From positions 248,001 to 312,000 of the forward strand of contig NZ_JADPKR010000103.1 of the NCBI RefSeq assembly GCF_023074055.1: a stretch of 64,000 nucleotides of DNA. The letters are read 5' to 3'. Made by a program: the position numbers and the translations under genes. The stretch is from Bradyrhizobium sp. 141. GTDB taxonomy: Bacteria; Pseudomonadota; Alphaproteobacteria; Rhizobiales; Xanthobacteraceae. Each line of letters begins with the position of its first letter. Position 1 is the first letter of the stretch. The notes below the pieces were generated by a model. The model ran no database searches. It was not told where the DNA came from and worked only from the letters and a program-made list of their open reading frames with translations. Positions 7,762 through 16,493 of the stretch are shown here, one piece after another.

Positions 7762-8217
7762 ATGAGGACCACCTTTGACTTCGCGCCGCTGTGGCGCTCC
7801 ACCATCGGCTTCGATCATCTGGCCGACCTTGTCGACAGCACGCTGCGCCAGGCGGGCGAGGACAATTATCCGCCCTACAACATCGAGCGCTCCGGCGAAG
7901 ACCAATACCGGATCACGCTGGCCGTGGCAGGCTTCGGCGTCAACGACATCAGCGTGACCGCCGAACAGAATGCGCTCACCATCGAGGGCCGGAAGCCCGA
8001 CAGCGCCACCCGCGAATATCTCTATCAGGGTATCGCGGCGCGTCCGTTCCGCCGCGTGTTCAATCTCGCGGACTACGTCCAGGTGAAGCAGGCGGCTTTC
8101 CAGGACGGTCTCCTGGTCATCGACCTCCTGCGCGAGATTCCGGAAGCCATGAAGCCGCGCCGGATCCAGATCGCGGGAGCCGCGTCACCGCAGATCGAGC
8201 AGAAGAAGGCCGCCTGA
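7762..8217 (+). CDS. Hsp20 family small heat-shock protein, 151 aa
   Basis: ATP-independent holdase that forms oligomers and binds unfolding proteins. N-terminal FDFAPLWRSTIGFDHLADL is typical of rhizobial class A Hsp20 proteins. The alpha-crystallin domain runs about residues 35-135 (YNIERSGEDQYRITLAVAGF to AAFQDGLLVIDLLREIPE) with the GLL signature, and the C-terminal PRRIQI supplies the I-x-I-like tail. ATG 7762 follows the GGAGGA of the ROSE element, so translation is expected to rise with temperature. Confidence 0.95.
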   Translation: MRTTFDFAPLWRSTIGFDHLADLVDSTLRQAGEDNYPPYNIERSGEDQYRITLAVAGFGVNDISVTAEQNALTIEGRKPDSATREYLYQGIAARPFRRVFNLADYVQVKQAAFQDGLLVIDLLREIPEAMKPRRIQIAGAASPQIEQKKAA

Positions 8218-8326
8218 TCGCGCCGGACGAGGTCGACGTGCCTGCGACCACCGTGGCGGATGGCGATCTCCTCGCCGTCCGCCGATCAAAGCATCCCTTC
8301 GAAAGGAGTGTAGAGGGAGACCAGAG

Positions 8327-8641
8327 ATGACCAACGCCAATGCGACCACCGGCGGTCTCGGCCCGCTGTTTCATCCCGCCGCGCACTATGCATCGCCGAA
8401 CGCCGTCCTCGATGACGGCAAGCTCTCGACAGCGGAGAAGCGGATCATATTGTCGTCGTGGGCCTCGGACATGTACGCCGTCGAATCCCATCCGGCGCTC
8501 CGCGAGATTCCGGGCATGGATCACCCGATCCGGCTTGCAGACATCCTCGCCGCGCTGCGCGAGCTCGATGACGACGACCCGCCGCCTCGTGGCGGCGTCC
8601 CGATGCGGTTGCGGCGGCCATGGGCCGCCGCCACGCCATGA
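8327..8641 (+). CDS. Hypothetical protein downstream of hsp20, 104 aa
   Basis: Unrecognised cytoplasmic protein (FHPAAHYASPNAVLDDGKLSTAEKRIILSSWASDMYAVESHPALREIPG) with a Pro/Arg-rich, probably disordered tail. AGGAG and GGGAG motifs lie in the 30 bases before the ATG. The LSTAEKRIILSSWASD segment resembles small proteins found next to stress genes in rhizobia, but no function is known to me. It could be cotranscribed with hsp20 (109-base gap). Confidence 0.7.
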   Translation: MTNANATTGGLGPLFHPAAHYASPNAVLDDGKLSTAEKRIILSSWASDMYAVESHPALREIPGMDHPIRLADILAALRELDDDDPPPRGGVPMRLRRPWAAATP

Positions 8642-8707
8642 TCGAAGACCGCCAGGGGATCTGTGCCCTGGGCGGTTTCGTCAGCAATTTCAGGAAATCG
8701 GGGCGTC

Positions 8708-8782
8708 TGGCTGGGGCGGGAGGGATCGAACCTCCGAATGGCGGAATCAAAATCCGCTGCCTTACCGCTTGGCTACGCCCCA
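8708..8782 (-). tRNA. tRNA-Gln (anticodon TTG)
   Basis: On the minus strand a full cloverleaf is present: acceptor TGGGGCG pairing with CGCCCCA, D-arm AGCCAAGCGGTAAGGC, anticodon stem CGGAT/ATTCCG around loop TTTTGAT (anticodon TTG), and T-arm GGAGGTTCGATCCCTCC. The 3' CCA is encoded. No integrase gene or att-like duplication lies nearby. Confidence 0.97.
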
Positions 8783-8843
8783 ACAGGCGACCAGGGGCCG
8801 GCGGAAGAACTGGCTACCGCAGATTCCCTTGGGTCGCAGCCGG

Positions 8844-8870
8844 TCTATAGGGAGCGGCGCGGCATTTCAA
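8844..8870 (-). promoter_or_regulatory. Possible tRNA-Gln promoter (TTGAAA-N15-TATAGA)
   Basis: On the minus strand TTGAAA (8865-8870) and TATAGA (8844-8849) lie about 60 bases before the mature tRNA 5' end. The 15-base spacing is short, so the call is tentative. Confidence 0.35.
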
Positions 8871-9026
8871 CCGCCTGGAGGGGCAAAATACCACAGCAGC
8901 CGGGATCGGTCGCACGACACCTTATTATAGGCCCCGCAAAAGCCCGATGCGGTCCCGTATCACGCCCATTGAGACCTCTCCCGTTTCATGGGAATACGGC
9001 GCCAAACCTGTCCACGGGAGTGAGCC

Positions 9027-10805
9027 ATGACCTACCGCGCGCCGATCTCTGACATGCTGCTGTCGCTCAACCATGGCGCCGGCCTGAAGGCCGCAGTGGA
9101 AGCCGGCCATTACGGCGATTTCGACGCGGACATCGCCGCGGCCGTGCTGGAGGAAGCAGGCAAGTTCGCAACCGACGTGCTGGCGCCGCTCAACAAGGTC
9201 GGCGACGAGCACGGCATCAAGCTTGATAACGGCAAGGTCACGACCGCGCCGGGCTGGCCGGACGCCTACAAGCGCTGGACCGAGGGCGGCTGGAACGCGG
9301 TGTCCGGCCCCGAGGATTTCGGCGGCCAGGGCCTGCCGATCGCGATCAACGCCGCCTGCACCGAGATCTGGAGCGCGGCCAACGTCGCCTTCGGCCTCTG
9401 CCCGCTGCTGACGGCCTCGGCGATGGAGGCGCTGGAGGCGCATGGCAGCGACGAGCTGAAGAAGATCTATCTCGAGAAGCTCGTCTCCGGCGAATGGACC
9501 GGCACGATGCAGCTCACCGAGCCGCAGGCCGGCTCCGACGTCGGCGCGCTGCGCACCCGGGCGGAGAAGCAGGCCGACGGCACCTATCGCATCAAGGGGA
9601 CGAAGATCTTCATCACCTATGGCGAGCACGACATGACCGACAACATCGTGCATTTCGTGCTGGCGCGTCTGCCCGATGCGCCCGCCGGCACCAAGGGGAT
9701 CTCGCTGTTCCTGGTGCCGAAACTCATGGTCAACGCGGACGGCTCGCTCGGCGCGCGCAACGATATCTTCGCCAGCGGCGTCGAGCACAAGCTCGGCATG
9801 CATGCGTCCCCGACCTGCACCATGACCATGGGCGATCATGGCGGCGCGATCGGCTTTTTGATCGGCGAAGAGAACCAGGGCATGCGCTGCATGTTCACGA
9901 TGATGAACCAGGCCCGCCTCGGCGTCGGCCTGGAGGGCGTCGGCGTTGCCGACCGTGCCTATCAGCAGGCCTTGTCGTATGCCCAGGAGCGCAAGCAGGG
10001 CCGCGCCGTCGGCAGCAAGGGCGACGGCTCGGATGCGATCTTCGTGCATCCGGACGTCAAGCGCATGCTGATGCGGATGCGGGCGCAGACCGCGGCCGCG
10101 CGCACCATCTGCTATGCGACCGCGGTTGCGATCGACGTCTCGACGCGCGCCAGGGATCCCAAGGTGCGTGCGGATGCCGCCGCGCGCGCGGCGCTGCTGA
10201 CGCCGATGGCCAAGGGCTATTCCACCGATATCGGCAACGAGGTCGCCTATCTCGGCGTGCAGGTGCATGGCGGCATGGGCTTCATCGAGGAGACCGGCGC
10301 GGCGCAGCACTATCGCGATGCCCGCATCACCGCGATCTACGAGGGCACCAACGGTATCCAGGCCATCGACCTCGTCACGCGCAAGCTCGCGGCCAACGGC
10401 GGCGCATCGGTGTGGGCGCTGCTCGACGAGCTCTCCGCAACGGTCAACCAAGTCGAGGCCTCCAACGATCCCGCTTTCGGCACCACGGGCACGAAGCTGC
10501 GCGAAGCACTTGAGGCGCTGACGCGCACCAGCAAGTGGCTGCTGGAGCGCGTTGCGTCCGCACCGAACGATGCGCTTGCAGGTGCGACGCCCTATCTGCA
10601 GCAGTTCAGCGCCACGCTCGGCGGCTGCCTGCTCACCTCCGAGGCGCTCGCCGCCAAGGCCGACGGCAACACGGACGCCGCGCGCTACGTCTCGCTCGCA
10701 CGCTTCTTCGCCGAGAACATCACGGTGCAGGCGCCCGCGCTCGAGCGCACGGTGACGGAAAGCGCCGAGTCGGTCGCGGCGGCGGATGCGGTGTTGTTGG
10801 GGTAA
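9027..10805 (+). CDS. Acyl-CoA dehydrogenase, long C-terminal-extended type, 592 aa
   Basis: FAD-dependent alpha,beta-dehydrogenation of acyl-CoA in beta-oxidation. At 592 residues it belongs to the long FadE-like/DmdC-like type with an extra C-terminal domain. Visible: MQLTEPQAGSDVGALRTRAE (flavin/substrate region), the middle beta domain, ARLGVGLEGVGVADRAYQQAL, and the catalytic-base region YEGTNGIQAIDLVTRKL. GGGAG precedes the ATG. It is monocistronic here, followed by a dispersed repeat. Chain-length preference is not readable. Confidence 0.93.
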   Translation: MTYRAPISDMLLSLNHGAGLKAAVEAGHYGDFDADIAAAVLEEAGKFATDVLAPLNKVGDEHGIKLDNGKVTTAPGWPDAYKRWTEGGWNAVSGPEDFGGQGLPIAINAACTEIWSAANVAFGLCPLLTASAMEALEAHGSDELKKIYLEKLVSGEWTGTMQLTEPQAGSDVGALRTRAEKQADGTYRIKGTKIFITYGEHDMTDNIVHFVLARLPDAPAGTKGISLFLVPKLMVNADGSLGARNDIFASGVEHKLGMHASPTCTMTMGDHGGAIGFLIGEENQGMRCMFTMMNQARLGVGLEGVGVADRAYQQALSYAQERKQGRAVGSKGDGSDAIFVHPDVKRMLMRMRAQTAAARTICYATAVAIDVSTRARDPKVRADAAARAALLTPMAKGYSTDIGNEVAYLGVQVHGGMGFIEETGAAQHYRDARITAIYEGTNGIQAIDLVTRKLAANGGASVWALLDELSATVNQVEASNDPAFGTTGTKLREALEALTRTSKWLLERVASAPNDALAGATPYLQQFSATLGGCLLTSEALAAKADGNTDAARYVSLARFFAENITVQAPALERTVTESAESVAAADAVLLG

Positions 10806-10814
10806 GCTGCTTCT

Positions 10815-10950
10815 GTGTCTCGGACGCGCTGCAACGCGGAGCGTTGCTGCGTAGAGCCGGGACCCACGCCAAAGAAGCGATCAGGGTCACATGGGCCCCG
10901 GCTCTGCAGCGCACCGCTGAAGTGGCGCTGCGCTGCGTCCGGGGCACGAG
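10815..10950. repeat. Dispersed palindromic element, family A, copy 1
   Basis: About 136 bases with inverted ends: begins GTGTCTCGGACGCGCTGCA and ends TGCGCTGCGTCCGGGGCAC. A second copy in the same orientation is at 44239-44376, sharing GGACGCGCTGCAA, GCCGGGACCCA, TGGGCCCCGG and CTGCAGCGCACCG. It fills the space between the acyl-CoA dehydrogenase and the convergent MFS gene. Confidence 0.85.
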
Positions 10951-10967
10951 AGGCAATCCAGCTCAAG

Positions 10968-12203
10968 CTACGACGCTGCGAGCTTCGCCCTTCCCCCCGG
11001 CCGCCACAGCACGATGCCCGCCGCGACGAGATCCAGCACCACGCACATCGCAAACGCCGTCGTGTAATCGCCACTCGCGCTCCGCACCAGCCCGACGATG
11101 CCGGGACCGAAGGCGCTGACGATGCCGCTGATCGACGTGCCCAATCCCATGGCAGCGGCGAAGGCGCTGGCGCCGATCTCGCGCTGGATGATCAAGGGCG
11201 GGAACGTGATCATGTTGCCGATCGAGAAGCCGTAGACGGCGCAGCACACCAGCAGCATCGTCGGGTTCGTGCTCTGCAGGAGAACGAACAGCGCCGCCGC
11301 CTGGCTCGCCATCGAGGCCGCGCAGGCGAGCCGCGGATCGAGCCGGTCGACGAACAGGCCGAGCGACAGGCGGCCCACCACCGCCATCGCCGCCATGACG
11401 GTGACCGCGAGCCCTGCGGCGGAGCGGCCGATCAGCGGCTCGAGAAACGTCACCTGGTGGATGATGAATCCCATCTGCGCCAGCAGGGCGATGGCGATCG
11501 GCAACACCATGGTCCAGAACGCCGCGTTGGCGAGCAGCGCCTTGCGGGATCGGCCTGGTGCCGCCACGCCGCCGGAGGAACGCCCGTCCGATGCTAGCGA
11601 CGTCCCGGCCGGCCAGCCGATGAAGATCACGACCACCGGCAGCACCAGCACCATCATCGCCGTCGTGGCCGCCAGCATGGCAGACCGAAAGCCGATGCTG
11701 CCGGACAGCGACAGCAGCAGCGGAACGAGGACGATGCCGCCGCAGGTCGCGCCGTTGAACGCGAGGCTGAGCGCAAGCCCGCGCCGGCGTTCGAACCAGG
11801 AGTTCAGCACGGTCGCGATCACCACGGTGCCCATGCCGGTCCAGCCGACCGACATCAGGCCATAGGCGAGATAGAGCTGCCAGGGCGTCTGCATCAGCGC
11901 CAGCAGCACCGTCGAGGCGCCGAGCGCCACCAGGCCGCACAGGATCAGCGAGCGCAGCCCGATCCGGGCGAGCAGATCGTCGGTAAAGATGACGAGCACG
12001 GAGGTCAGGAGGAACGAGAAAGTGCTGGCGGCGGAGACCAGCGTGCCCGGCCAGCCATGGGCGCGCTGCAGCTCGGCAAGATAGACGCCCTGGCCGTACA
12101 GGCCGAAGCCGAACATGAAGAAGGCCATCAGGAAGCAGGCCAGCACGACGCGCCAGCCGCGGTAGTGCAGCGAGGATTCGTCGACGCGGGCTGCGGCAAT
12201 CAT
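10968..12203 (-). CDS. MFS transporter, 411 aa
   Basis: Twelve-helix major facilitator superfamily permease. The start at 12203 (MIAAARVDESSLHYRGWRVVLACFLMAF) puts the first helix at residues 15-40 and gives normal length; upstream in-frame sequence is not membrane-protein-like. The loop 2-3 region contains LLARIGLRSLILCG and the central loop is near residue 205 (GRSRKALL). The HYRGWRVVLA start and GYG-rich helices resemble the oxalate/formate or monocarboxylate antiporter-like branch, but substrate assignment is not safe. Confidence 0.88.
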   Translation of the reverse strand: MIAAARVDESSLHYRGWRVVLACFLMAFFMFGFGLYGQGVYLAELQRAHGWPGTLVSAASTFSFLLTSVLVIFTDDLLARIGLRSLILCGLVALGASTVLLALMQTPWQLYLAYGLMSVGWTGMGTVVIATVLNSWFERRRGLALSLAFNGATCGGIVLVPLLLSLSGSIGFRSAMLAATTAMMVLVLPVVVIFIGWPAGTSLASDGRSSGGVAAPGRSRKALLANAAFWTMVLPIAIALLAQMGFIIHQVTFLEPLIGRSAAGLAVTVMAAMAVVGRLSLGLFVDRLDPRLACAASMASQAAALFVLLQSTNPTMLLVCCAVYGFSIGNMITFPPLIIQREIGASAFAAAMGLGTSISGIVSAFGPGIVGLVRSASGDYTTAFAMCVVLDLVAAGIVLWRPGGRAKLAAS

Positions 12204-12444
12204 CAATGAGCAATCGGCCAAATGGAACCGCGCGAGATCGTGCACCACAACCACCGGTTTTTCAAATGAAACATTGTAGCCATTTGTTGCGGCGGGCGGC
12301 GGCGGCCGCCGCCATGTGCGACCTTGCGGAAATTGGCGCCGGAAAGATTGAGCCAGCGCATTGGCACGCCTGCGAGATGATGTAGGCTGACGCTTGGCGG
12401 GACTCATAAAGCGGCAAGCGTCGCGGCGACCGCAGGGGGCTCTC

Positions 12445-13203
12445 ATGCCGAATGGCAACATCGTGATCACCGAAGAGCGCGGAACACGCGTGATCACCCT
12501 GCGTCGCCCGGGCAAGAAGAACGCGATCACCCAGGACATGTACCGGGAGATGAGCCGCGCGATCGACACCGCGCAGAACAACCCCGATATCCGCTGCATG
12601 ATCATCACCGGTGGCTCCGGCGTGTTCACCGCCGGCGACGACATCGACGATTTCATGCACGCCGACGCCTCGCGTCCCGAGACGCTGTCGGAGGGCGCAA
12701 AATTTCTCTATTCGCTCGCCCTCAACGTCAAGCCGATCATCGCGGCCGTCGACGGCGCCTCGATCGGCATGGGTACCGTGATGCTGTTCCACTGCGACTA
12801 TGTGCTCGCCTCGAACGCTGCGACCTTTTCCGCGCCCTATATCCATCTCGGACTCGTCCCGGTCGGCGCGGCCAGCCTCCTGATGCCGAACACGATGGGC
12901 TACCAGCGCGCCTTTGCGATGCTGGTGATGGGGCGGACTTTTTCCGCCGCGGACGCGCATGCCGCCGGCTTCGTCAACACCGTTGTGTCCCCGGGACATA
13001 CCGAGGTCGAGGCGCGCAAGGTGGCGCGCGAGATCTGCCGGCTGCCGGCCGAGGCCGTCGCGATCTCGCGCAAACTGCTGCGCGCGCCGACCGAAGAGCT
13101 CACCCGCCGCATCGACCAGGAAGGTCACCTGTTCGGCGAGCGGCTGACGTCGGAGGAAGCGGTGGCGGCATTCAGTGCATTCGCGAATAGGAAGAAGCGG
13201 TAG
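12445..13203 (+). CDS. Enoyl-CoA hydratase/isomerase family protein, 252 aa
   Basis: Crotonase-fold enzyme acting on acyl-CoA. ATG 12445 follows a GGGGG Shine-Dalgarno-like run; the TTG at 12394 that opens the longer frame is rejected. Motifs: TLRRPGKKNAITQDMYREM, oxyanion-hole segments GVFTAGDDIDDF and DGASIGMGTVMLFHCDY, and the family-typical PYIHLGLVPVGAASLLMP. The residue pair expected for hydratase catalysis (two Glu) is not obvious, so isomerase or other crotonase activity is possible. Monocistronic. Confidence 0.9.
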   Translation: MPNGNIVITEERGTRVITLRRPGKKNAITQDMYREMSRAIDTAQNNPDIRCMIITGGSGVFTAGDDIDDFMHADASRPETLSEGAKFLYSLALNVKPIIAAVDGASIGMGTVMLFHCDYVLASNAATFSAPYIHLGLVPVGAASLLMPNTMGYQRAFAMLVMGRTFSAADAHAAGFVNTVVSPGHTEVEARKVAREICRLPAEAVAISRKLLRAPTEELTRRIDQEGHLFGERLTSEEAVAAFSAFANRKKR

Positions 13204-13233
13204 AGTGCACATTTCCTCCGCGTGTCCGAAATC

Positions 13234-13322
13234 GTAGGTTGGGCAAAGGCGCGCTTGCGCCGTGCCCACCATCTGTCGATGACAGCGAAAGATGTGGGCA
13301 CGCTTCGCTTTGCCCACCCTAG
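13234..13322. repeat. Palindromic intergenic element, family G
   Basis: Long imperfect inverted repeat: TAGGTTGGGCAAAG...GTGCCCAC on the left and GTGGGCAC...CTTTGCCCACCCTA on the right, around a small central dyad (ATCTGTCGATGACAG). It can form an extended hairpin and is of the kind dispersed in Bradyrhizobium intergenic DNA. Confidence 0.8.
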
Positions 13323-13347
13323 GAGACTGAGAATCCATTCATCCACC

Positions 13348-13401
13348 GTCATTGTCGCCCAATGGATTCCGGGCTTGCGCTACGCGCGCCTCGGAATGAC
13401 G
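13348..13401. repeat. Palindromic intergenic element, family D
   Basis: CGTCATTG...GATTCCGGGC on the left and GCGCCTCGGAATGAC on the right, the GTCATTCCGAGGCGCG-type element common in Bradyrhizobium. It lies within 50 bases of the 5'-nucleotidase start. Confidence 0.7.
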
Positions 13402-13448
13402 GCGAGAACTTCGTGAAATCTTTGCGTGGAACGATTAGTCTCGGTTCC

Positions 13449-15104
13449 ATGCGATACCGATCCCTCCTCACCGTCCTCGCGCTCACCAGCACCCTCCCCG
13501 CCTCGGCCCAGACCGCCGCGCCGGTCGAGCTGCGCATCCTCGCGATCAACGATTTCCACGGCAATCTGCGCCCGCCGCCGGGTGGCATCCGCATCGGAGA
13601 TCCCGAGGACAAGGCCAGAAAGGTGATGGTGGCGGCCGGCGGCGCCGAATACATGGCGACGCTGGTCAAGCAGCTGCGCGAAGGGCACAGGAACACGATC
13701 TTCGTCGCCGCCGGCGACCTGATCGGCGCGAGTCCGTTCCTGTCGGCGATGTTTCACGACGAGCCCTCGATCGAATCGCTGTCGATGATGGGGCTTGCGA
13801 TCACGTCCGTCGGCAATCACGAATTCGACGAGGGCAAGACCGAGCTGCTCAGGATGCAGAACGGCGGCTGCCATCCCCTCGACGGCTGCCAGGGACCGCA
13901 TCCCTTCACGGGCGCCAAATTCCGTTATCTCGCGGCATCCACCATCGAGACCGCGACCGGCAACAGCTTGCTGCCGCCCTACGAAATCAGGGAGTTCGAC
14001 GGCATCCCCGTTGCCTTCATCGGGCTGACCTTGAAGGAAACCGCGGGCATCGTCTCGCCGTCCGGCATCGCCGGGCTCGAATTCCGCGACGAAGCCGAGA
14101 CGGTGAACGCGCTCGTGCCGCAGCTGAAGGCGCGCGGCGTCGAGGCGATCGTGGTGCTGATCCACCAGGGCGGCGAGCCCGCCGGCGACTACAATGAATG
14201 CCCGGCTATCACGGGGCCGATCGTCGACATCGTCAAGAAATTCGACCGCGCCGTCGACGTCGTCGTCAGCGGCCACACCCATCGCGCCTATGTCTGCGAC
14301 ATCGACGGGCGGCTCGTCACCAGCGGCGACAAATACGGCACGCTGGTTACCGCGATCGACCTGAAGCTCGATCCCACAACGCGCGACATCGTCAGCGCCA
14401 GGGGCGAGAACGTCGTCGTCGCCAATGCCTCGCTGGCGAGGGACGCGGAGCAGACCGCGCTGATCGAGGCTTACGACAGGCTCTCAGCACCGATCGCCAA
14501 CCGGCCGGCCGGATCCGTGACGCAGACGCTGTCGCGCGTGCCGAACGAGGCCGGCGAAAGCCCGCTCGGCGACGTCATCGCGGACGCGCAGCTTGCCGCG
14601 ACCAGGGAGGCCAAAGATGGCAGCGCTGTCATCGCGCTCACCAATCCCGGCGGCATCCGCACCGACATCGTCCCGAAGGAGAACGGCGCGATATCCTTCG
14701 GCGATGTTTTCGCCAGCCAGCCATTCCGCAACCGCCTCGTCACGATGACGCTGACCGGTAGCCAGCTCAAGGACATGCTCGAGCAGCAATGGTTGGACCC
14801 GAAGCGGCCGCGGATCCTCCAGGTCTCGAACGGATTCAGCTATGCCTGGGATGCGGCGAAGCCGTTCGGCGAGCGCGTGATCCCCGAGAAGATGACGCTC
14901 AACGGCAGGCCGATCGAGCAGGCCAGCGGCTACCGCGTCACCCTCAACGATTACCTCGCCGTCGGCGGCGACGGTTTTACCGTCGCCAAACAAGGCACGG
15001 CGCCACAATATGGCGGCTACGACGCGGACGCGCTGTTTGCGTTCTTCCGGGCACACGGGCCGATCGGTCCGCTACCGCTGAGCCGCATCCTGCGCGTGAA
15101 TTGA
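13449..15104 (+). CDS. Secreted bifunctional metallophosphatase/5'-nucleotidase, 551 aa
   Basis: Periplasmic hydrolysis of nucleotides or related phosphomonoesters. ATG 13449 gives a signal peptide (MRYRSLLTVLALTSTLPASA). The metallophosphatase domain (about residues 28-310) shows all motifs: LAINDFHGN, AAGDLIGASPF, SVGNHEFDEG and VVVSGHTHRAY. The C-terminal 5'-nucleotidase domain follows, with NPGGIRTDIVP and the substrate-stacking region VSNGFSYAWD. Standalone gene, so a nutrient-scavenging role is plausible. Confidence 0.94.
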   Translation: MRYRSLLTVLALTSTLPASAQTAAPVELRILAINDFHGNLRPPPGGIRIGDPEDKARKVMVAAGGAEYMATLVKQLREGHRNTIFVAAGDLIGASPFLSAMFHDEPSIESLSMMGLAITSVGNHEFDEGKTELLRMQNGGCHPLDGCQGPHPFTGAKFRYLAASTIETATGNSLLPPYEIREFDGIPVAFIGLTLKETAGIVSPSGIAGLEFRDEAETVNALVPQLKARGVEAIVVLIHQGGEPAGDYNECPAITGPIVDIVKKFDRAVDVVVSGHTHRAYVCDIDGRLVTSGDKYGTLVTAIDLKLDPTTRDIVSARGENVVVANASLARDAEQTALIEAYDRLSAPIANRPAGSVTQTLSRVPNEAGESPLGDVIADAQLAATREAKDGSAVIALTNPGGIRTDIVPKENGAISFGDVFASQPFRNRLVTMTLTGSQLKDMLEQQWLDPKRPRILQVSNGFSYAWDAAKPFGERVIPEKMTLNGRPIEQASGYRVTLNDYLAVGGDGFTVAKQGTAPQYGGYDADALFAFFRAHGPIGPLPLSRILRVN

Positions 15105-15237
15105 TCCGGATCAAACGGGGCCGGGCCGGACAACCCTTTGCCATTGCCGCCCAAGCGCATAGATTGGGTTTTGCATTGCGTTTTGGCGTCGGATGCGCCA
15201 ACGACGCCAAAAGCCCGTTTCCTGTGAGGCCGACCTG

Positions 15238-16167
15238 ATGAGCACGCTTCTCCTTTCCCACAAGGCCTGCCTCGACCATGTCACGCCGCCGGGACATCCT
15301 GAGAGGCCGGATCGTCTTCGCGCGGTGGAAGAAGCCCTGTCGCATGAGCGCTTCCAGTTTCTGGTGCGCGACCAGGCACCCGAGGGCGATCTCGATCTCG
15401 TCACGCTCTGCCACAACGAGCACTACGTTACCGAGCTGCGCCACATCGCACCGACCAGCGGGCAGGTCTATATCGACGGCGACACCTCGATGTCGCCGGG
15501 CACGTGGGAAGCGGTGATGCGCGGCGTCGGCGGCGCGGTCGCGGCGACCGAAGCGGTGATGGCGGGCGATCATCGCAACGCCTTCGTCGCGGTGCGCCCG
15601 CCCGGCCATCACGCCGAAATCGGCAAGCCGATGGGCTTCTGCTTCTTCGACAACGTCGCCATCGCCGCGCGCCATGCGCAGCGCAAATACGGCATCAAGC
15701 GTGCGGCCATCGTCGATTTCGACGTGCATCACGGCAACGGCACCCAGGACATCTTCTGGTCGGATCCGACCGTGATGTACTGCTCGACGCACCAGATGCC
15801 GCTGTTTCCGGGCACAGGCGCGAAAAGCGAACGCGGCGATCACGACACCATCGTCAACGCGCCGCTTGCCTCCGAGGACGGCGGGCCCGAATTCCGCTCC
15901 GCGTTCGAGAATTTGATCCTGCCGCAACTCGAAAAATTCAGCCCCGAGCTCGTGGTCATTTCCGCCGGCTTCGATGCGCATTATCGCGATCCGCTGGCCT
16001 CGCTGAATTTGCGCGCGGACGATTATGCCTGGGTGACGCGCAAGCTGATGGATCTCGCCGACAAGTCCGCGGGGGGACGCGTTGTTTCGGTGCTCGAGGG
16101 CGGCTATGACCTGCAAGGACTGAAAGAATCTGTTACGGCGCATGTCGGCGCCCTGATGGGCGCCTGA
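15238..16167 (+). CDS. Histone-deacetylase-like (AcuC/HDAC family) deacetylase, 309 aa
   Basis: Zn-dependent deacetylase of the class II-like bacterial group that acts on acetylpolyamines or acyl-lysine proteins. ATG 15238 begins STLLLSHKACLDHVTPPGHPERPDRL. The active site is intact: RPPGHHAE (two His), FDVHHGNGTQ (Asp, His metal ligands), SAGFDAHYRDPL (Asp) and GGYDL near the end. It sits 74 bases before xseB and may be cotranscribed with it. The native substrate is not known. Confidence 0.92.
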   Translation: MSTLLLSHKACLDHVTPPGHPERPDRLRAVEEALSHERFQFLVRDQAPEGDLDLVTLCHNEHYVTELRHIAPTSGQVYIDGDTSMSPGTWEAVMRGVGGAVAATEAVMAGDHRNAFVAVRPPGHHAEIGKPMGFCFFDNVAIAARHAQRKYGIKRAAIVDFDVHHGNGTQDIFWSDPTVMYCSTHQMPLFPGTGAKSERGDHDTIVNAPLASEDGGPEFRSAFENLILPQLEKFSPELVVISAGFDAHYRDPLASLNLRADDYAWVTRKLMDLADKSAGGRVVSVLEGGYDLQGLKESVTAHVGALMGA

Positions 16168-16241
16168 CGACGCCCGCCACATTAAGCCCGCAAAACCCGC
16201 CTTCACTGCAAGGAAAGCGAATCGGGCAATCGGAAACGGAT

Positions 16242-16493
16242 ATGGCCGAAAACACCCAAGTCGACGTCTCCAGGCTCACCTTCGAGCGCGCGATCGAGGA
16301 ACTTGAGACGATCGTGAAGCGGCTCGAAGACGGCAAGGTGCCGCTCGAAGAATCCGTGACGATCTACGAGCGCGGCGAGGCACTGAAGCGCCGCTGCGAG
16401 GAATTGCTGCGCCAGGCCGAGGCCCGCGTCGACAAGATCACCACCGATGCCAGCGGCCAGGCCACCGGCACTGCGCCGCTCGACGTGCAGTAG
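16242..16493 (+). CDS. xseB: Exodeoxyribonuclease VII small subunit, 83 aa
   Basis: Small subunit of exonuclease VII, which degrades single-stranded DNA together with XseA. The whole XseB domain is present: LTFERAIEELETIVKRLEDGKVPLEESVTIYERGEALKRRCEELLRQAEARVDKI in segments over residues 8-63, a helical hairpin. AAGGAAAG lies upstream of the ATG. It precedes dxs, as in many proteobacteria, though with a 616-base gap. Confidence 0.96.
   Translation: MAENTQVDVSRLTFERAIEELETIVKRLEDGKVPLEESVTIYERGEALKRRCEELLRQAEARVDKITTDASGQATGTAPLDVQ

Noticed and set aside
8708..8782. tRNA-Gln as an integration (att) site of a genomic island
   Set aside because: No integrase, no repeated 3' tRNA end nearby and no change of gene style.
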